DNA from: Puffinus mauretanicus
Taxonomy: Eukaryota; Chordata; Aves; Procellariiformes; Procellariidae
DNA: 64,000 bases
Assembly (NCBI GenBank): GCA_023333565.1
Contig: JAJKFH010002364.1
Location: 310,001-374,000, forward strand
Reading direction: 5' to 3'
In this document: in pieces, positions 38,981-51,600 of the stretch
Layout of the letters: each line of letters opens with the position of its first letter
How positions within the stretch are numbered: the first letter of the stretch is position 1
The notes under the pieces: generated by a model
Database searches by the model: none
Seen by the model: only the letters and a program-made list of their open reading frames with translations
Told to the model about the DNA's origin: nothing
Position numbers and translations under genes: made by a program

Positions 38981-39270
38981 ATCCAATAGCATGTTGTGCA
39001 TAAAAAGATTATGCCAAAGATAACCTTATTGCTAATAATAACCCTGGAATCCGATCCTGTGAATAGGCCCTATTGAATGTTTGAACACAGGCATTCCTCG
39101 GTTAGGTTTTTCTGCCTACAAATATTTCGCTTGAGTCTTTAAATACTAATCACAGAATTCAGACGAAGGCTTTTTATCTTCAAAGTGCTGCAGAAAAAAA
39201 GAATAAAATTAATTCATTAATCAAAGATAATTAAAGGGCACAAAATATGCCTTTTTCAAGCGCGGGGAGC
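38981..39270. promoter_or_regulatory. Candidate regulatory element
   Basis: An AT-rich, repeat-free block with GATTATGCCAAAGATAACC, GCTAATAATAACC, ATTAATTCATTAATC and ATCAAAGATAATTAAAG, the last a TCF/LEF-type core beside homeobox cores. Not coding. Confidence 0.35.
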
Positions 39271-42200
39271 CAACCAACGCAGCGTGAAGCCATTCATGGG
39301 GACTCCGTGCGTCTCTCCCGCCGCGAACGTGATTTTCCCGGAGCGGCGCCTGGGCAGTAGCCTTGCTTGTTCCCAGCAGCTCCGCTCAAGCTGTCTTCCT
39401 GACATGTGTTAGGCTGTGTGTCTGCCACGCAGGAAATAGGGTTTGAAGCTCACAGCCAGGAGCAAAAGCTGAGATTGAGGCTTTAATGAAGCTGGGATTG
39501 AGTGGCTGGGGTGGTTCAGTGAAGCAGTAAATGCAAACACATTATCACCTGAGAACTTGCTCCAATTTCACACCAATTAACTAGGAATGAGAGAGGAGGG
39601 CTGGGGCTGGCTGCAGAGATGGCTGATAATCCCGTGAATGGGCAGAAATGGCTCATACGCAGACGCGCTTGTGCCAAAACGAGTTTGTTAGATAACGCCA
39701 GTCCCGGCAATTTTGTCTTTGGGAGCGAGCATGTCATTACTGGAGCTGCTTTTATTAGCAAATATTAAAAACATTTGCAGAAATACAGATGCCCGTGAGG
39801 GAAGTACGGGTGGAAAGTAATAAAGCAATAGCTGATTATTTTATTTCTCTGCCAATGAGTCATATCACAGGGGGAGGGAAGGGGCAAGGGGAGAGGGAGA
39901 AGAGGGCTGGGATGCAAAGGACCGCTGGTGCAAAACCAGCAGCTCGTGGAGGGGAATATCCCATCCTCAAGGAGCCCCTTGGGATGCTCAACTCTGGAGA
40001 TTTGGGGTGGGTTTGACATCTAACCCACCGCCTGCAGATGTAGGTCTGAACCCCGCAAGGAGGGCAGAGCGGATGCCCAAAACTCGCCTTGGCAGCAGCA
40101 GTGGGACCCATCCCCGTTCCTCTACCTGCACCCAGGAGCCAGCTCACCTTCACCGCATTTCCATATTGGAGCTATTTCCCTTTTTTCCTGCCAGGATTAT
40201 TTCCAGGTTAGGAGTTAGGGTGGGAAAGGGGCAGCAATTTAGAGGAAGTGCTATTAAATGGATTCCTATGGATTAAATACTAAACCAAATCGCATCCTCA
40301 GTGTGCTGGGCTCCACGTTACCCCTTCATTAACTGCTGGTTTCGATGTCTGTGAGCAACCAGCCTGATCCTCCAAACCGCACCAGCCATGAGATGTCCTG
40401 CAATCAGGAGGGTGAACTAGAGCAATTTTTTGTATTTAGATGAAATCTTGTCTTTATTTTAAAATGCATCAGTGATAAAGAAGCTACTACAAATGCCTCT
40501 CAAGGCAAGAACCCCTTGCTGGGTTTCGTGCTGACACATCGTGCTGGAGAAGATCTCAAGAAAAACTGTGGTTTGGGTTGTTTTTCTCATTTGGGCAGGA
40601 AATATTTGAGAGGTGGGGAGTTTCCCATCTCCGGCTGGGGAAGGTGCCAAGACAAGACAGGGACTGCTCCTCATCCTCTTCAGCGCAAAGTCAGATGAAT
40701 GAGAGTGAAGACCTCCAGGCTCAGCAACCATTGCTGCTCAGCCACCGGGCTGGTCCCATCCATCAGAGGGATGTGAATGAACCACTCGTGAGCAGCAGCA
40801 CCTTAAACCATGGCAAAGCAACAGCCTGGCTAGCAAAATACACTGGTGTCCTTGGGCGTACGAGTCTATATGGATTAACTTGGATGCTCTAATGTTGGGT
40901 GCTCAAGATGCACTTCAGGAGGGGACTGAAAGAGGCTGCAGCATTTTTAGAAGAGAAACCCTGCATGCACGGTTAGCCCTGGGCAAGGTTTGTGCCCCGA
41001 GAGAGGTCCTCAGCGCTGCCCCAGCTCCTCTGCGGCAAGGCAGCGCCCGGGAAGTCGTGTGATCCCCGAGAGCCGGCCTGTGCTGCTCCCCGGCAGGGAG
41101 CTCCAACAAAATCATTGCAAGAAAGGTGCAAACAGGGGAAAAGCAGGCGCCGCGCTCCTCTCACTCAATATTGAATTACTCCAGGCTACGGGAGAGACTG
41201 AGATATCTTCCTTTATCATCAGGGAGATGTTCACTCTGGCCGTGGGGGATGGATAGCCAGCGAGGGAGCAGGACAAACCGTAATATCCTAAAAAACCCCA
41301 AGTATGGGCCACCTCAATAAGAGCCAAGGAGGGTGCTGGGGCTGGGTGAAGTTAATGCCTCATCTCTGGGCAAGGGGGGTGCTCCCCTCTGCTGTGAGTC
41401 TGGTTTTCAGCATCCTGTTCACTTCAGGTGTGCGTTCCCTTCTGAACGGGTTTGGGAAGGAGGAAAAATGTGGCTTAAATGCCGTAGCAAGAGCCAGCAC
41501 CTCCCGAGCCCGGTGCTGGGGGATGATCTCCCCTGGGGTGGGTGGAACGGGGTGCTGGGGGGACCTCTTGCTCCAGCTGTTCCAGCCACGGGGAGCGGAG
41601 ACCTGCGGTCCTTCCCTCCTTGCGGCGCTTTCCCAACAGGAAAAAAACACTGCTAAGCGGCCAACCTCCCGTACCATACGCAACGGTGTGCCCAAGCCCC
41701 GGTGCAAATCCACAGGGCTCTTCCCGTTCGCTCTCTCCAGCCTGTAATTATCTTAAAGGCAACAATTAAAACTATTGAAACGCATGTGATGGGTTTAGAA
41801 AGCATAGCCCGGCTAATCCCCACAAGCATCCCAGAGGAGCGGCGGCGAGGAGCTCCCAGGAGCTGGAAGCTGGTGCTTTGCAGGGCAGGTAGGGACCGAG
41901 TGGGGCTGCAGAGGACCAAGCTCAGGGAGAGGAGGTGGCAGCAGCCCGGTCCCCATCCCCAGCCAATGTGGGACCCCAGGAGTCACCCACATGGCAGCAC
42001 CTATGCTTCTGCCAAGAGCTGGGTGGGCTGCGGGAAGGCCCCCCGCTCCCCATCCCTGGCTCAAAGCTCCCCAGGGTCACGCAGAAAGTCAGCAGCAGAA
42101 AAGACCCCATCCCCAAAAGCTACTCTTTTGCTTAAAGCTCTGACTGTAAACTTTAATAGCCAAAATGTCATCTTCTTCTGTGTCGGTCCAGGACCTAGCA

Positions 42201-42780
42201 CAGCGAGTCCTGCTCCATTCTATATGGCAGGTACCGAAATAATGTTGTGTTCACACACAGCCCCTTCTGCCTTCCCCATCCTTTACTGCAGCATCCCACC
42301 GCTCTGTCGTATTCGCATGCAAAGGGCTGTGCAAACATCCACGGTGCTTTCTGCTCCAGGAGTCCCAAAGCAAGAGCAAGGAGATGGGTAGTGAAGAATT
42401 GCATGAAATATCACTGTCCTCCTGCGCTCACCGCTTCTTAATTTTTTTTTTTAACAGAAATGATTATTTTTGCTATTTTTCTGAAATCACCACCCCCCCT
42501 GAAGCCAAGTTATATGTGATTCTCCGCTGCTTTCTTTAAGAAGCGGTGTCTAACCTGCCCTAAAAAGACTGAACAGCTTTGGGAGCCCCAAAAGGCAGAG
42601 AACTGAGAGCAAAAAAGAGAACACAAACCCTTTGTTCTCAGTATCTCGTGATCTTAAAGCGCTCGGGGTGATCTCAGGGGTGTCAGGGCAAGGACAGAGC
42701 CACGCAGGGCAGCCGCTGGCTCCTCTCTTCTCCAGTCCTCTTGCTCCAGCAAGGCAAGACTTTTCCTCCCCCCCCATCAC
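39271..42780. other. Non-coding, nothing recognised
   Basis: Mixed sequence. 39480-39860 is AT-richer and may be regulatory. Plus-strand frames of 147 and 229 codons (41304-41747, 41702-42391) overlap each other and minus-strand frames, and show no domain. Confidence 0.55.
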
Positions 42781-43110
42781 CTTTTCTGTGACATGGTATT
42801 TTAATGATTTCTAAAATTTCTAAATTTCCAACTTTGCCTCTTTTCCCAAAACTTAAACACAATTTTAACCATTTGGACTAAAAGTGAGTCATCTTGGCTT
42901 CAAAATATCTGTTTCTTAGTCCAGAAATATTTTTTTAAAGTTTCTGCTCAAAATCAGCTCATTTTTAGTGAAACAAAGTTTTTTGTTACAATCCAAACAA
43001 ATCCAAATTCCTTTTCAATTAAATATTAAATTTCTGAATGTAAGCTAGCTTTCCTTTCTACTGTTTTTTTCCTTTTCCCTTTTCATTTTGCTCCCTTTCT
43101 CATTTCTAAA
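42781..43110. other. T/A-rich stretch, unassigned
   Basis: Strongly AT-rich with TTTCTAAATTTCCAAC-like short repeats. It may be a worn repeat or low-complexity spacer; I cannot assign it. Confidence 0.5.
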
Positions 43111-44302
43111 ATGCAAATAATTGGGAGAAATCCTCTTCTGAGCCACTTCTGCCACCGCTAACACCAAGAGCCCCGAGGGTGCTCCCAGCCCTGTGCTCCC
43201 CTCGCTGGGGAAGGAGCCTGCAGAGGGTCCCGGACCCCCTCCCACGCTCCCCATGGGTACCCGTCTGGCTGCACCAAAACCACAGGACAGACCCAGCTGC
43301 AGGGCTGGGGGGACAGAAAAGTCCATGGCAAATCCACTCTTGGGTTGATAGGACCCCAAAAGGGCCGTGGCTGTTTTCTGGAAAGGGTGGGGAGCCGTCA
43401 CGGTGGAGGAGCATCCTTCGGGGTGCCCAAAGGGCTGCGCTACCCCAAATGGGGGACCCCTTCACAGGCAGGCAATGCGACTGTCTTATGTTCTCTGTAT
43501 ATTTATTATACATACTCTACAGATCTCAGGTTATAAATTACACAAATGCATCCTTAAATGTTTCCATTCAAAAAAATATATATGTGCAGCTGTTGGACTC
43601 ACTTCCCACTGTCTTCACCACGGTGAAGCTCTTCACTGTCACCGTCTGTCGAGGAGCAGGTCCAGCTACAGGCTGACGTGTGGATTTGGGGTGACCGGCA
43701 GGAGCTGGCTCCGTCCCCCCACAGCTGTGGGAGAGAAGCACGTCTCTCGTGGCCCAGCTCCGACCAGGGCATCCTCCAAGTGAGCTGCGTCTTCCCCCAC
43801 CACTCTTATAAGTGCTACGGCAGACGGCCAGTGTCACTTCATGTATTTATTGATTAACAACAGCATTTTAGATAAGTGAAGCCCAGTTGCCTTTGAGGGC
43901 AGGAATAACGTTGGGTGTAGGTGCCGTTCGGCATATGGCAAATTTTATTTGAGGGTTGCCTTCCATCACGTAAGCATCTGACTTTTTTATTTGCATTTCT
44001 GGAGGGCTTTAGTGCTGAGTTTCTATTTGAAGCCGGGGAGGCGAGAGGACAGCAGGGCTGGTGGGAGCTCAGGTTTTCCCAGGAAGTGCACCCTGCCTTG
44101 GGAGATTAATATTGACCACGGGAGCAGCATAGGGATGGGGATTTACAGCAGTAAATCCTGGTTTTTCACAGTAAGGGTGAAAAAACCTGGGGAAAACTAA
44201 GAAGCAAGTGAGAGCAATGGACTCCTATCTCTAGATCTTCAGATCAAGATGTTCATAAGCCAACAAGTTGCTGGGCTCGATGAACGCGGCAGAGTGATGT
44301 TC

Positions 44303-44365
44303 AACAGCCTGTGTTGTGCCGGAGATCAAACAAAGTGATCTCCTCTGCCTTTAAAATGTATGAAG
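44303..44365 (+). mobile_element. Old CR1-type 3' remnant
   Basis: CCTGTGTTGTGCCGGAGATC, AAACAAAGTGATC, a shortened CCTCTGCCTTTAAAATG and TATGAA correspond to the tail of an older sauropsid CR1 family. Short and diverged. Confidence 0.6.
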
Positions 44366-44920
44366 CTGCGAAATCTTAAGGGCATATAAACTTACTTTGA
44401 TTGCAGGGCTGGGATCTTGGAAGTCGCATTCCTTTAATTTCCTTGAGCTGCTTGCTTTCCCCGTGAAGGACATGCACAGGGTGGTGAGTTTTCAATGGAA
44501 ACTGGTTTTGCCTCATTTTCCACTCCTTTCCTGCTACAAGGAAAGAAGTGCAGAGCTCCGGAGGCCTGCCTGCCTCTTTCTATGCAGACAGAAAGGGCTG
44601 GGTGTCTGTGTTTAATTACAGCCTGAAAGAACTGCATTTAAAAGACAACAGCAAGCTATTTAATTAATACTTATCATTAGCACACATAGGAATGCCTAGC
44701 AGCAAATTGCAACAACAAAGAAACTCCTTTTTTTTTTTTCTTTCCTTGCACTTGGGAATAATTAATTTAAAAAAAGAGTAAACAAACCATTTGCACCAGA
44801 TTTGAGATGACTTTATATGGAGTGGGAGTACTGGGATAGTAGGTATTACCCTAGGACAGTAGAGATCTATAAGAGCAGGCTTTTCAATCTCCAGCTCTCC
44901 TGGCCAAGAAGCTTATCTTC

Positions 44921-44948
44921 ATCTATCCATCTATCTATCTTTCTATCT
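44921..44948. repeat. (ATCT)n microsatellite
   Basis: ATCTATCCATCTATCTATCT followed by TTCTATCT: about seven imperfect copies. Confidence 0.85.
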
Positions 44949-45731
44949 CGGCATTTACACTGGGCTCATCCCCATGTCTGAGCGCCTACTTGTCTTCATA
45001 CCTGTCCATAAATTACACGGTGCCCCCAGGGCATTATAAATAATAATTCAACTCCCAAACCTTCAGAACACTTTTTTAAAGAATTGGCTTATAATTCACT
45101 GCGCTGCGGACTCCTCCTCCCAGCCCATAATGGTAATGCTGGAGCAGAAGGACGTGACACCCCGGTCAGTGGAGGAAATGCCCCAAAATCACTTCCTTGG
45201 GTGGGAGGGATGGTGTGGGCAGCCATGACTTGGAGGATGGGGATGGACATCGTGGCAAAGCACAGGGGAAGGCTGGACTGCTCTGCTCATGGGAAACAGC
45301 ATCCTCATCCGTAGCCCATTGGGGATTTGTATTATCCCCCCAAATTTTAGCTCAACCAGCATTGCAGGCAGCCAGTCATCCCATGTCCCCCTTTAATTAA
45401 TAGCACTCTTAATGGCACTGTTAATGGTTGGAGCGATGAACCACAGTGTGACTCTGCTGCTGATGTCTCCACGGGGTGCAACACCAGGTGAGGCAGAGGG
45501 CTAGCTCGGAGGCAGAGGGCTTAAAGGGTAGACCCCACGTGTAGCCAAACAGATCCCAACCCACGCTGGGACAAGTGCCCAAGTCCCATGTTGGACACAC
45601 CAACAAATGGCTACCAACAAGATGCTTTGGTAGGTGTGAGTTCTTGGGTAGAAACCTCCAGCTGACCCATGGGGGACCCTATTCCTCTCTCCCAACACAT
45701 TGCATCTCCATCCCGATACAAGACTTCCTAC

Positions 45732-45896
45732 CTGAGATACTTAGGGGTTAGAAGCATGTCCCTCAGTGTGAAGGGTGTCCCAACCTCCAGGTGAACATCC
45801 TGGCAAGACATGGGGTCCCTGCGGAGGACGGCAACTGGCTCGTGGGCAAAGATGTCTCCTAGGACATGTGGGTTGGATCTACTCAAGGTGAGGAGC
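45732..45896 (-). CDS. Orphan exon candidate (hypothetical)
   Basis: On the minus strand a 165-bp stretch lies between ATTTCAGTTTCAG and GTAGGA, both acceptable splice signals. It is open with symmetric phases (54 whole codons plus 1+2 bases). The conceptual peptide (with HVLGDIFAHEPVAVLRRDP and QDVHLEVGTPFTLRDMLL) has a protein-like balance. I do not recognise it. No partner exons were found nearby. It lies downstream of THNSL2 on the same strand, where mammals have TEX37, but it does not resemble TEX37 as I remember it. Confidence 0.15.
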
Positions 45897-48181
45897 CTGA
45901 AACTGAAATTTTTGATGGGGAAAAGTGTGAGCAATTGATGTACGAGATGAATTATTACACAAGTCTGGCCTGAACAGCTCTGGAAGGTGCAGAAGTAATA
46001 TATCGTTAACCCCGGGAACACGTCAAGCTGCCAGAGCTTGCAGCTGCCCATCAAAGTGTTGGGCAAGGAGGTACCGCCTTTCTGCATGACTTTCCTCCCT
46101 GTGTTTTCCATTTTTCCATCAAACAAAGCTGGCCCTCCCTCTTAGATGGAGATCTGAGGAGGAGCAAGCAGAACCCTGAGCACCCGTTTTGGGGCCAAAG
46201 TGGGAGCGAAAGCCCCCGGTGTGGGAGCAGCCGGGGATGCCACGGTCCCTGAGCAGGCGGTGGGACACAGCATGCCCACGAGGCCAGGTTCATCCCCACG
46301 CCCCAGGCACCTGGGCTGCCACGGGCAGCCGTGCATTGCCCTCTGCGGGAGCGCGGCCGCCCTGCAAGCCGAGCCTGTCTGTGCTCCCTCCGCCTGGGCT
46401 CCGGGCGTGAAACAGGCTTTTCCTGCTGCGCTTCTGCCCCGGAAATCCCAGAGAGAGGTTTCGTAGCGTCCTGCCCAAAAAACATCTGGTTTTGACTGGA
46501 GGAGAAGCAGCACCCTCACCCCATAGGGGTATCCTCAGGGATGTTTGAGAATTAAATCCCTTTTCACCCCGCATGGGCATCGTCTGCCGCCTTCCCGCAG
46601 CAAGGCTGGACCTTTACCCATCTGGCTGCCTCAAGACGGGAGCGTGGGGATGTATTTGCCATGCTTTCTGCTTGCAAAACACGCCAGGGCTTCAGGGGGC
46701 TGCAAGCCCAGCACCCCTCGCCCCGTCCTTCCCGGTCCTCCCCGGCCGGGGGCCCGGGTGTAGCCCCTCGCCCTCCCGCTCCCCCTCCTGCTCCGGTCCC
46801 AGCCAGCAATCCGGATTTGCAACCTCTTGCTTGGATGCGGAGCTGGGTGCAACTTCAGGCCTCTCCCCCATCGTGGGGTGTCTTAAACTATGATTAAGAG
46901 CTAAATTACAACAGGGCAACCATCCTTGGCCGAGAACCGCAAGATTTGGGGAGGCGGCTATTAAAGGCGGTGGAGTCCAATGAGTACAACGCGTGCGTCA
47001 ACGAAAGGGGCGGCCGATCGCGGGGGTCAAATGGGATCGGGGCAGGTTTCTCACCGGCACCACCGGTGACTTGCTGCACCATCCCTTGCCATCCTGAGGA
47101 CGAGGCTGTGTTTTTGCTTAAATAAGAGGTATTTTGCTGGCCGGTTTGGTTCTTAAAGAGGGGTGAATGATGGTGTCATGAAGCATCAGGGCTTCCCTGG
47201 AGCCCACCACCATTTTCCTCCCAGCTGCTTGATCCATGCAACCAGTAGAGCCGTTAGCATTAAAAACATCCAGCATCCAAGCGCTGTGGTTTTTTGCATC
47301 ACCCCTGTTAATTGGGATGGGGCAGCCTCGGCCCCTGCCACGGAGGAGACGCGGGTCCCTCCTCTCCTGCAGGGTTTCGGTGGGATGGAAGGAGGTGGCA
47401 CGGGGCCGGCTGTGCCGGGGGGGAGCCGAGGAAAAGGCTGCCCAGGTGCCAGCAGGGAGGCTTGCAGCCCAGGCAAAGCTTCCCACTCTTCCCGCACATT
47501 CTGCAACATCCCATGCTGATTCACTTCACAGAATTTACTTTTACCCTGCTAAATGCCACTAAACCTTCAAATTAATCCTCCCATTACAGGACTTCCTTTG
47601 ATGTCAAAGGGGGAATTTTTTTTGATGGCAAAGGGGGATTTTTCCCCCCTGGTGTAATTATTCCTTTTTTTTTTTCCCCCTTTTTAGGCACAACAGATTC
47701 CTGCCAGATGCATGACTTGTGGAGGCAGCTCCCACATGAGGTATTTATATATTTATATGTGTGTGATGGGAACGTGGTATTGAAAGACCTGAAGTTTCAG
47801 GCTGAAGATAAGGGGAATTTCCCATTTCCTATTTATTTCAGTGGAAGTTGCCCGGCAAGAGTCTGCAGCAGGACTAGGACCAAAAGCTGTGAGATAATGG
47901 TCCTGGAAAGTAGCTCCTTAAAATAAACATGTCCAGGGAAAACATCTGCTTTTTAACACTGTAACTGAGCACGTTTCCATGCCTGGGAATGATCCCTGGC
48001 ACTGCTTAAATTATGAGGATGGGGAAAGCGGATCCACTCCAGCCCTGCATAATTTTCCCGTTGAGCATCTCGGGTTCTGCTGGGACTGCTGGGCTGAACA
48101 ACCCAGCACGGGGCCAGAATCGCTGGATGACGCTCAGGAAGCTGGCGACTGCGGGTCTGAGGGAGCTTTCTGTAACAGCAT
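45897..48181. other. Non-coding spacer 3' of THNSL2
   Basis: GC-rich with raised CpG at 46330-46470, 46690-46800 and 46980-47040, T-rich at 47610-47690. No gene recognised. Confidence 0.6.
47598..47645. repeat. Two-copy tandem repeat, 24-bp period
   Basis: TTGATGTCAAAGGGGGAATT and TTGATGGCAAAGGGGGATTT repeat in tandem, followed by runs of T and C. Confidence 0.75.
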
Positions 48182-48201
48182 GTAATGATGGAACAGGCAG
48201 G

Positions 48202-48207
48202 TTTATT
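48202..48207 (-). terminator. THNSL2: Poly(A) signal of THNSL2
   Basis: A canonical AATAAA (TTTATT on the plus strand) lies 232 bases past the TGA. It is the first canonical signal downstream of the stop and would give a 3' UTR of roughly 250 bases, cleaved near 48180-48190. Confidence 0.7.
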
Positions 48208-48438
48208 CAGAGTTTCAATCAGTTTTTATGAATTTCTAGGAAAAAGAGGATACAATTGCAGAGCTCTTTACTGAAGATGTTATGAAATAGTCTATATAAT
48301 TCAACGGCAAAGTGTGTTCCTGCTAATAATTCATTGCATAGAGACCGTAGGGTCCTCTCCCAGAGTAACTTGGGGCTCTCCTCTCCTGGGGATAGAAAAT
48401 GAGCCCTGGGAGGCATCGGCCAGCCGTGCCCCGGTAGC

Positions 48439-48667
48439 TCAGGTCTGCATAACTCCCTGCCCGGCAGTCCCCCACCGCTCTGCCTTGGCTTCGATCCACT
48501 CCCGGAGCGTTTGTGCCCAGTCTTGCCCCCGCTCCAGGGGAGTGGACCTGGTCTCCATCGCCATTAAGGCAGTGATTTCGGGGGGGAGCTGGGGAACCAG
48601 GCCAGCTCGGAGCAGGGAGTCCTGAAATTTGGCTGCGGAGGCTGGAGCTAAGCAACACCGGGGCGTG
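48439..48667 (-). CDS. THNSL2: THNSL2 coding exon 8 (residues 406-481 and stop)
   Basis: The acceptor is a long pyrimidine tract (CTTTCTTTTTCAG) before CACGCCCCGG. It encodes [40 protein letters not shown] and [20 protein letters not shown], ending ...GVMQT then [14 protein letters not shown] is a THNSL2 signature. The C-terminus is a few residues shorter than the human one as I recall it. Confidence 0.96.
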
Positions 48668-51600
48668 CTGAAAAAGAAAGAAAAGCAAGAAAACTTTTGA
48701 TGTAAGCGAGCCCTGAGCTGGAGATGCTGCAGGAGAAGTGATGCTCTGGTCCCCCATGCTCCCGACCACGGCTGTCCTTACCCATCTGGCTGCGAGTAGT
48801 GGTAGTGAGCAGCCACGGCGGAGTGGGGACACAGCAGGTAGCGGTTTTCCTCCCAGCAGCGCCGTATGGCTCGCACGATGTCCTCGTCGGAGGCCGAGCA
48901 CGAGCGCAGGGTCTCAGAGAGCTGCAGCCCCGGGGAAAACGGGGAGGTTTGCCCAGGGCATCACCACCCCACGCGTTCCCAGCCGGGCTTGTGCCATGGG
49001 CACTCAGCAAAACTTTGAAATAGGGAGTCTGGAGGCTGGGGCTCCCCAGGGACTGAAGGAAAAGGGGTTGCTGTTGCAGCCAAGGATGAGGTACTGGCTG
49101 GAAATGGCCACGGGGCCGGGGTACGAATGAGGGGGTTCCATCCCCAGGTGCCCGGAGCGTGGGTGGAGAGGAGCCGAGACTCAGCTCCTCAGCTCTGCAC
49201 TGCTATTTGCACGCTCCGAGGGAGTTTCTGAGGGCTTGTAAAACCCACCTCAGTGTAATAGCTCATCTTTCTTTTAATAATCTATTTTTTTATTCTTTAT
49301 TTTGCTGCTGTGCAAGCAGGAGCGGGCGCCGAGCAAAGGACACTCAGTGGGGGGACAGCGTGTGTCGGATGGGAAGAGGCAGGACTTTGCCCAAAGAGCC
49401 TTGCAAACTCAAACATTTGGTTTTCTCTTGTATTTCTCTCTGCTTTGTGTTCGTGCTCCCGTTTGCCACACCACCGAGGCCGAATCGCAGCACCGAACCC
49501 AGCAGACGCGTTCCCAAAAGCCACGCTGGGTTTGTGCCGGCATCTGCTGCGGGATGCCTCGGTGCACGGCCAATGCCGGCACTGGAGCGGCCAAAGAAGG
49601 GGTGGTTGCATGCTCTACTTAAATAATTGTAGGCAGTTTTTAATCAGTGTTGCAAAGAAGAAAGAGGTTTCTTTTTAAAAAGATAATTAAAAAGGGGTTT
49701 TTAACACCTCCATGCACACACACTGATATAAAACTCCTCTGACCTCACGCTTAAATTTTTGGTTGGAAACTCTCCGCTATGATTTTTTTATTCTGAAAAT
49801 GAGTGGAAAACAACCGGTTAGCGGTAAATCTCCTTACACAGACACGGCGCCGCGTGCGCGAGGAGCTGACCTTTCTGTGCAAATCCTCCGGCAGCTTAAG
49901 GCTTTTTGACACGCTGAATCGCTCCATCAGCGTTTTCATCAGGCGGCTGTCAGAGCCCGAGAGCAGCCAGAGGATCCTCTCCATATTGTAAGGCTCCTGG
50001 GATAACAAGGCGGTGGGTGAGCAGCGGAAATTCAAGCGTCTGTCTCCGGGGGGGGAGAGCATCTGTGTGGATTCTCTGATCTCTAATTAGGGTTGAGGTT
50101 CTACTGCTGCCTTTTTTTTTGGTGGAGGCTGGGGTGGGCTTTGTGTCTTCCCCCTGCACACCTACATCCCAAGACAAGTCTTTGGGAACCCAACGTCCTT
50201 CAGACCTCTGACCTGTCAGAGCAGTCTGGCAGTGACCACCAGATTAAAAAAACTTAATGAAGGGACAACTGATAAATCGACGGTGTGCCACATCTGTGTA
50301 ATCACCTTGAGGAAGCCAGGCTAATAACACACTACGTATTTGAGAACCAGAAATATCCAGCTGTTTACTCAATGTTGCAGATGCTGCTGTGAGTCACCCA
50401 GCTCCCGCGTGACTTAATGAGACACCCAGCTCCCTGCAGGGCTGACCGATAATCTTTATGAACGTATAAGGCACATATAGGGCCTGACTGGTCTGTATGG
50501 CTATGTAGCAATCGGTGTTGCAACACTGCAGCAAAACTCGGTGCAAGACCATACAGGAGGGTCCCAAACCAATTTCACCGCTCACTGTCTCATCCCCGCA
50601 TGCTCACAAGCACCAAAAAAACATTCATCCAGGTGGTTTGGCCAAGATGCCTTGTAGGGACAGACAGGACAAGGGGCACCAACTACCAAGTCCTCATCAC
50701 ATCTCCGGGGTTCAAGTGCTGGTTTTGAATGAGCTGTTTATACCTTTTTAGCAGCTGACAGTGCCTGTGACCTTTTGTCTCTCCATCCTGTCCTACCTTG
50801 GCGAGTCATCAAGACTTACTCAGCCTTTCGTGTCCTTATCTGGGTGGCTTATGGCCCCAGTTCTGTTCTTCATCTTCCCACCATCATCTCCCAGAGCCTC
50901 CAGCTTGTAATCTTCAGTCTGGTCTGGGCGTAGCCTGCCCTTTGCTTTAGGCTGTCCCCTGTTTTAGGCTGTCCTCTGCTTCCCAACCTGGCTGGCCTGA
51001 GAAGCTACGTGTTAACATGCCTGGACTTTGATGACCTGCTACTGGAGGTGCCTCCAGCACCGTCCTCCTGATACCCATTCTCCTGTCCTTCCTTCTGCTG
51101 CTCTCACATCCAGACCTGGGCCAGGACACTGGTGCAAGCACTGGCCTTGCCATTTAAGTTATTAGCCAGCTCTCTGGTCTGGTTTTGTCCCATGCCACTA
51201 GAGTTGTCCAGGAGAATGTTAGGGCCCAGTTTGGAGGACAGGTGATGCTGGGGACTGTTCCCAAGGAAAGTTTTGGCATGTGGTCATGAGCTGCGTGGTG
51301 CTTCCTGACCACAGGGCCCGAGAACAGCCGCTGGTTGGCTTTAGGTACTGGAAAGACACAGCGTCTGCTGTGATTCTCCTGGGATTGCTCCTTACAAGGC
51401 TCATCCACCCTAGACTTTCTGCTTCACCTTCAACTCTTCAGTTACTAACTGGAAAGTTTTCTCTGCTTTAGCTTAGTCTGCAGAAGAGGCAACCTAAAGA
51501 GGTTGTGCACTCTCCATCCTTGAAGGTTTCCAACACCCAACAGGACAAAGCCCTGAGCAACCCGATCTGACCTCAGGGCTGACCCTGCTTTGAGCAGGTC

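Larger units (their letters stand above)
43111..45700. other. Non-coding, one old CR1 remnant
   Basis: 43480-43600 and 44620-44800 are AT-rich patches, the latter with TATTTAATTAATACTTATCATTAG-type homeobox cores. No gene recognised. Confidence 0.55.

Noticed and set aside
1..48180. Possible FOXI3 forkhead-domain exon
   Set aside because: No forkhead-domain reading was found in any frame; the gene is probably left of the window.
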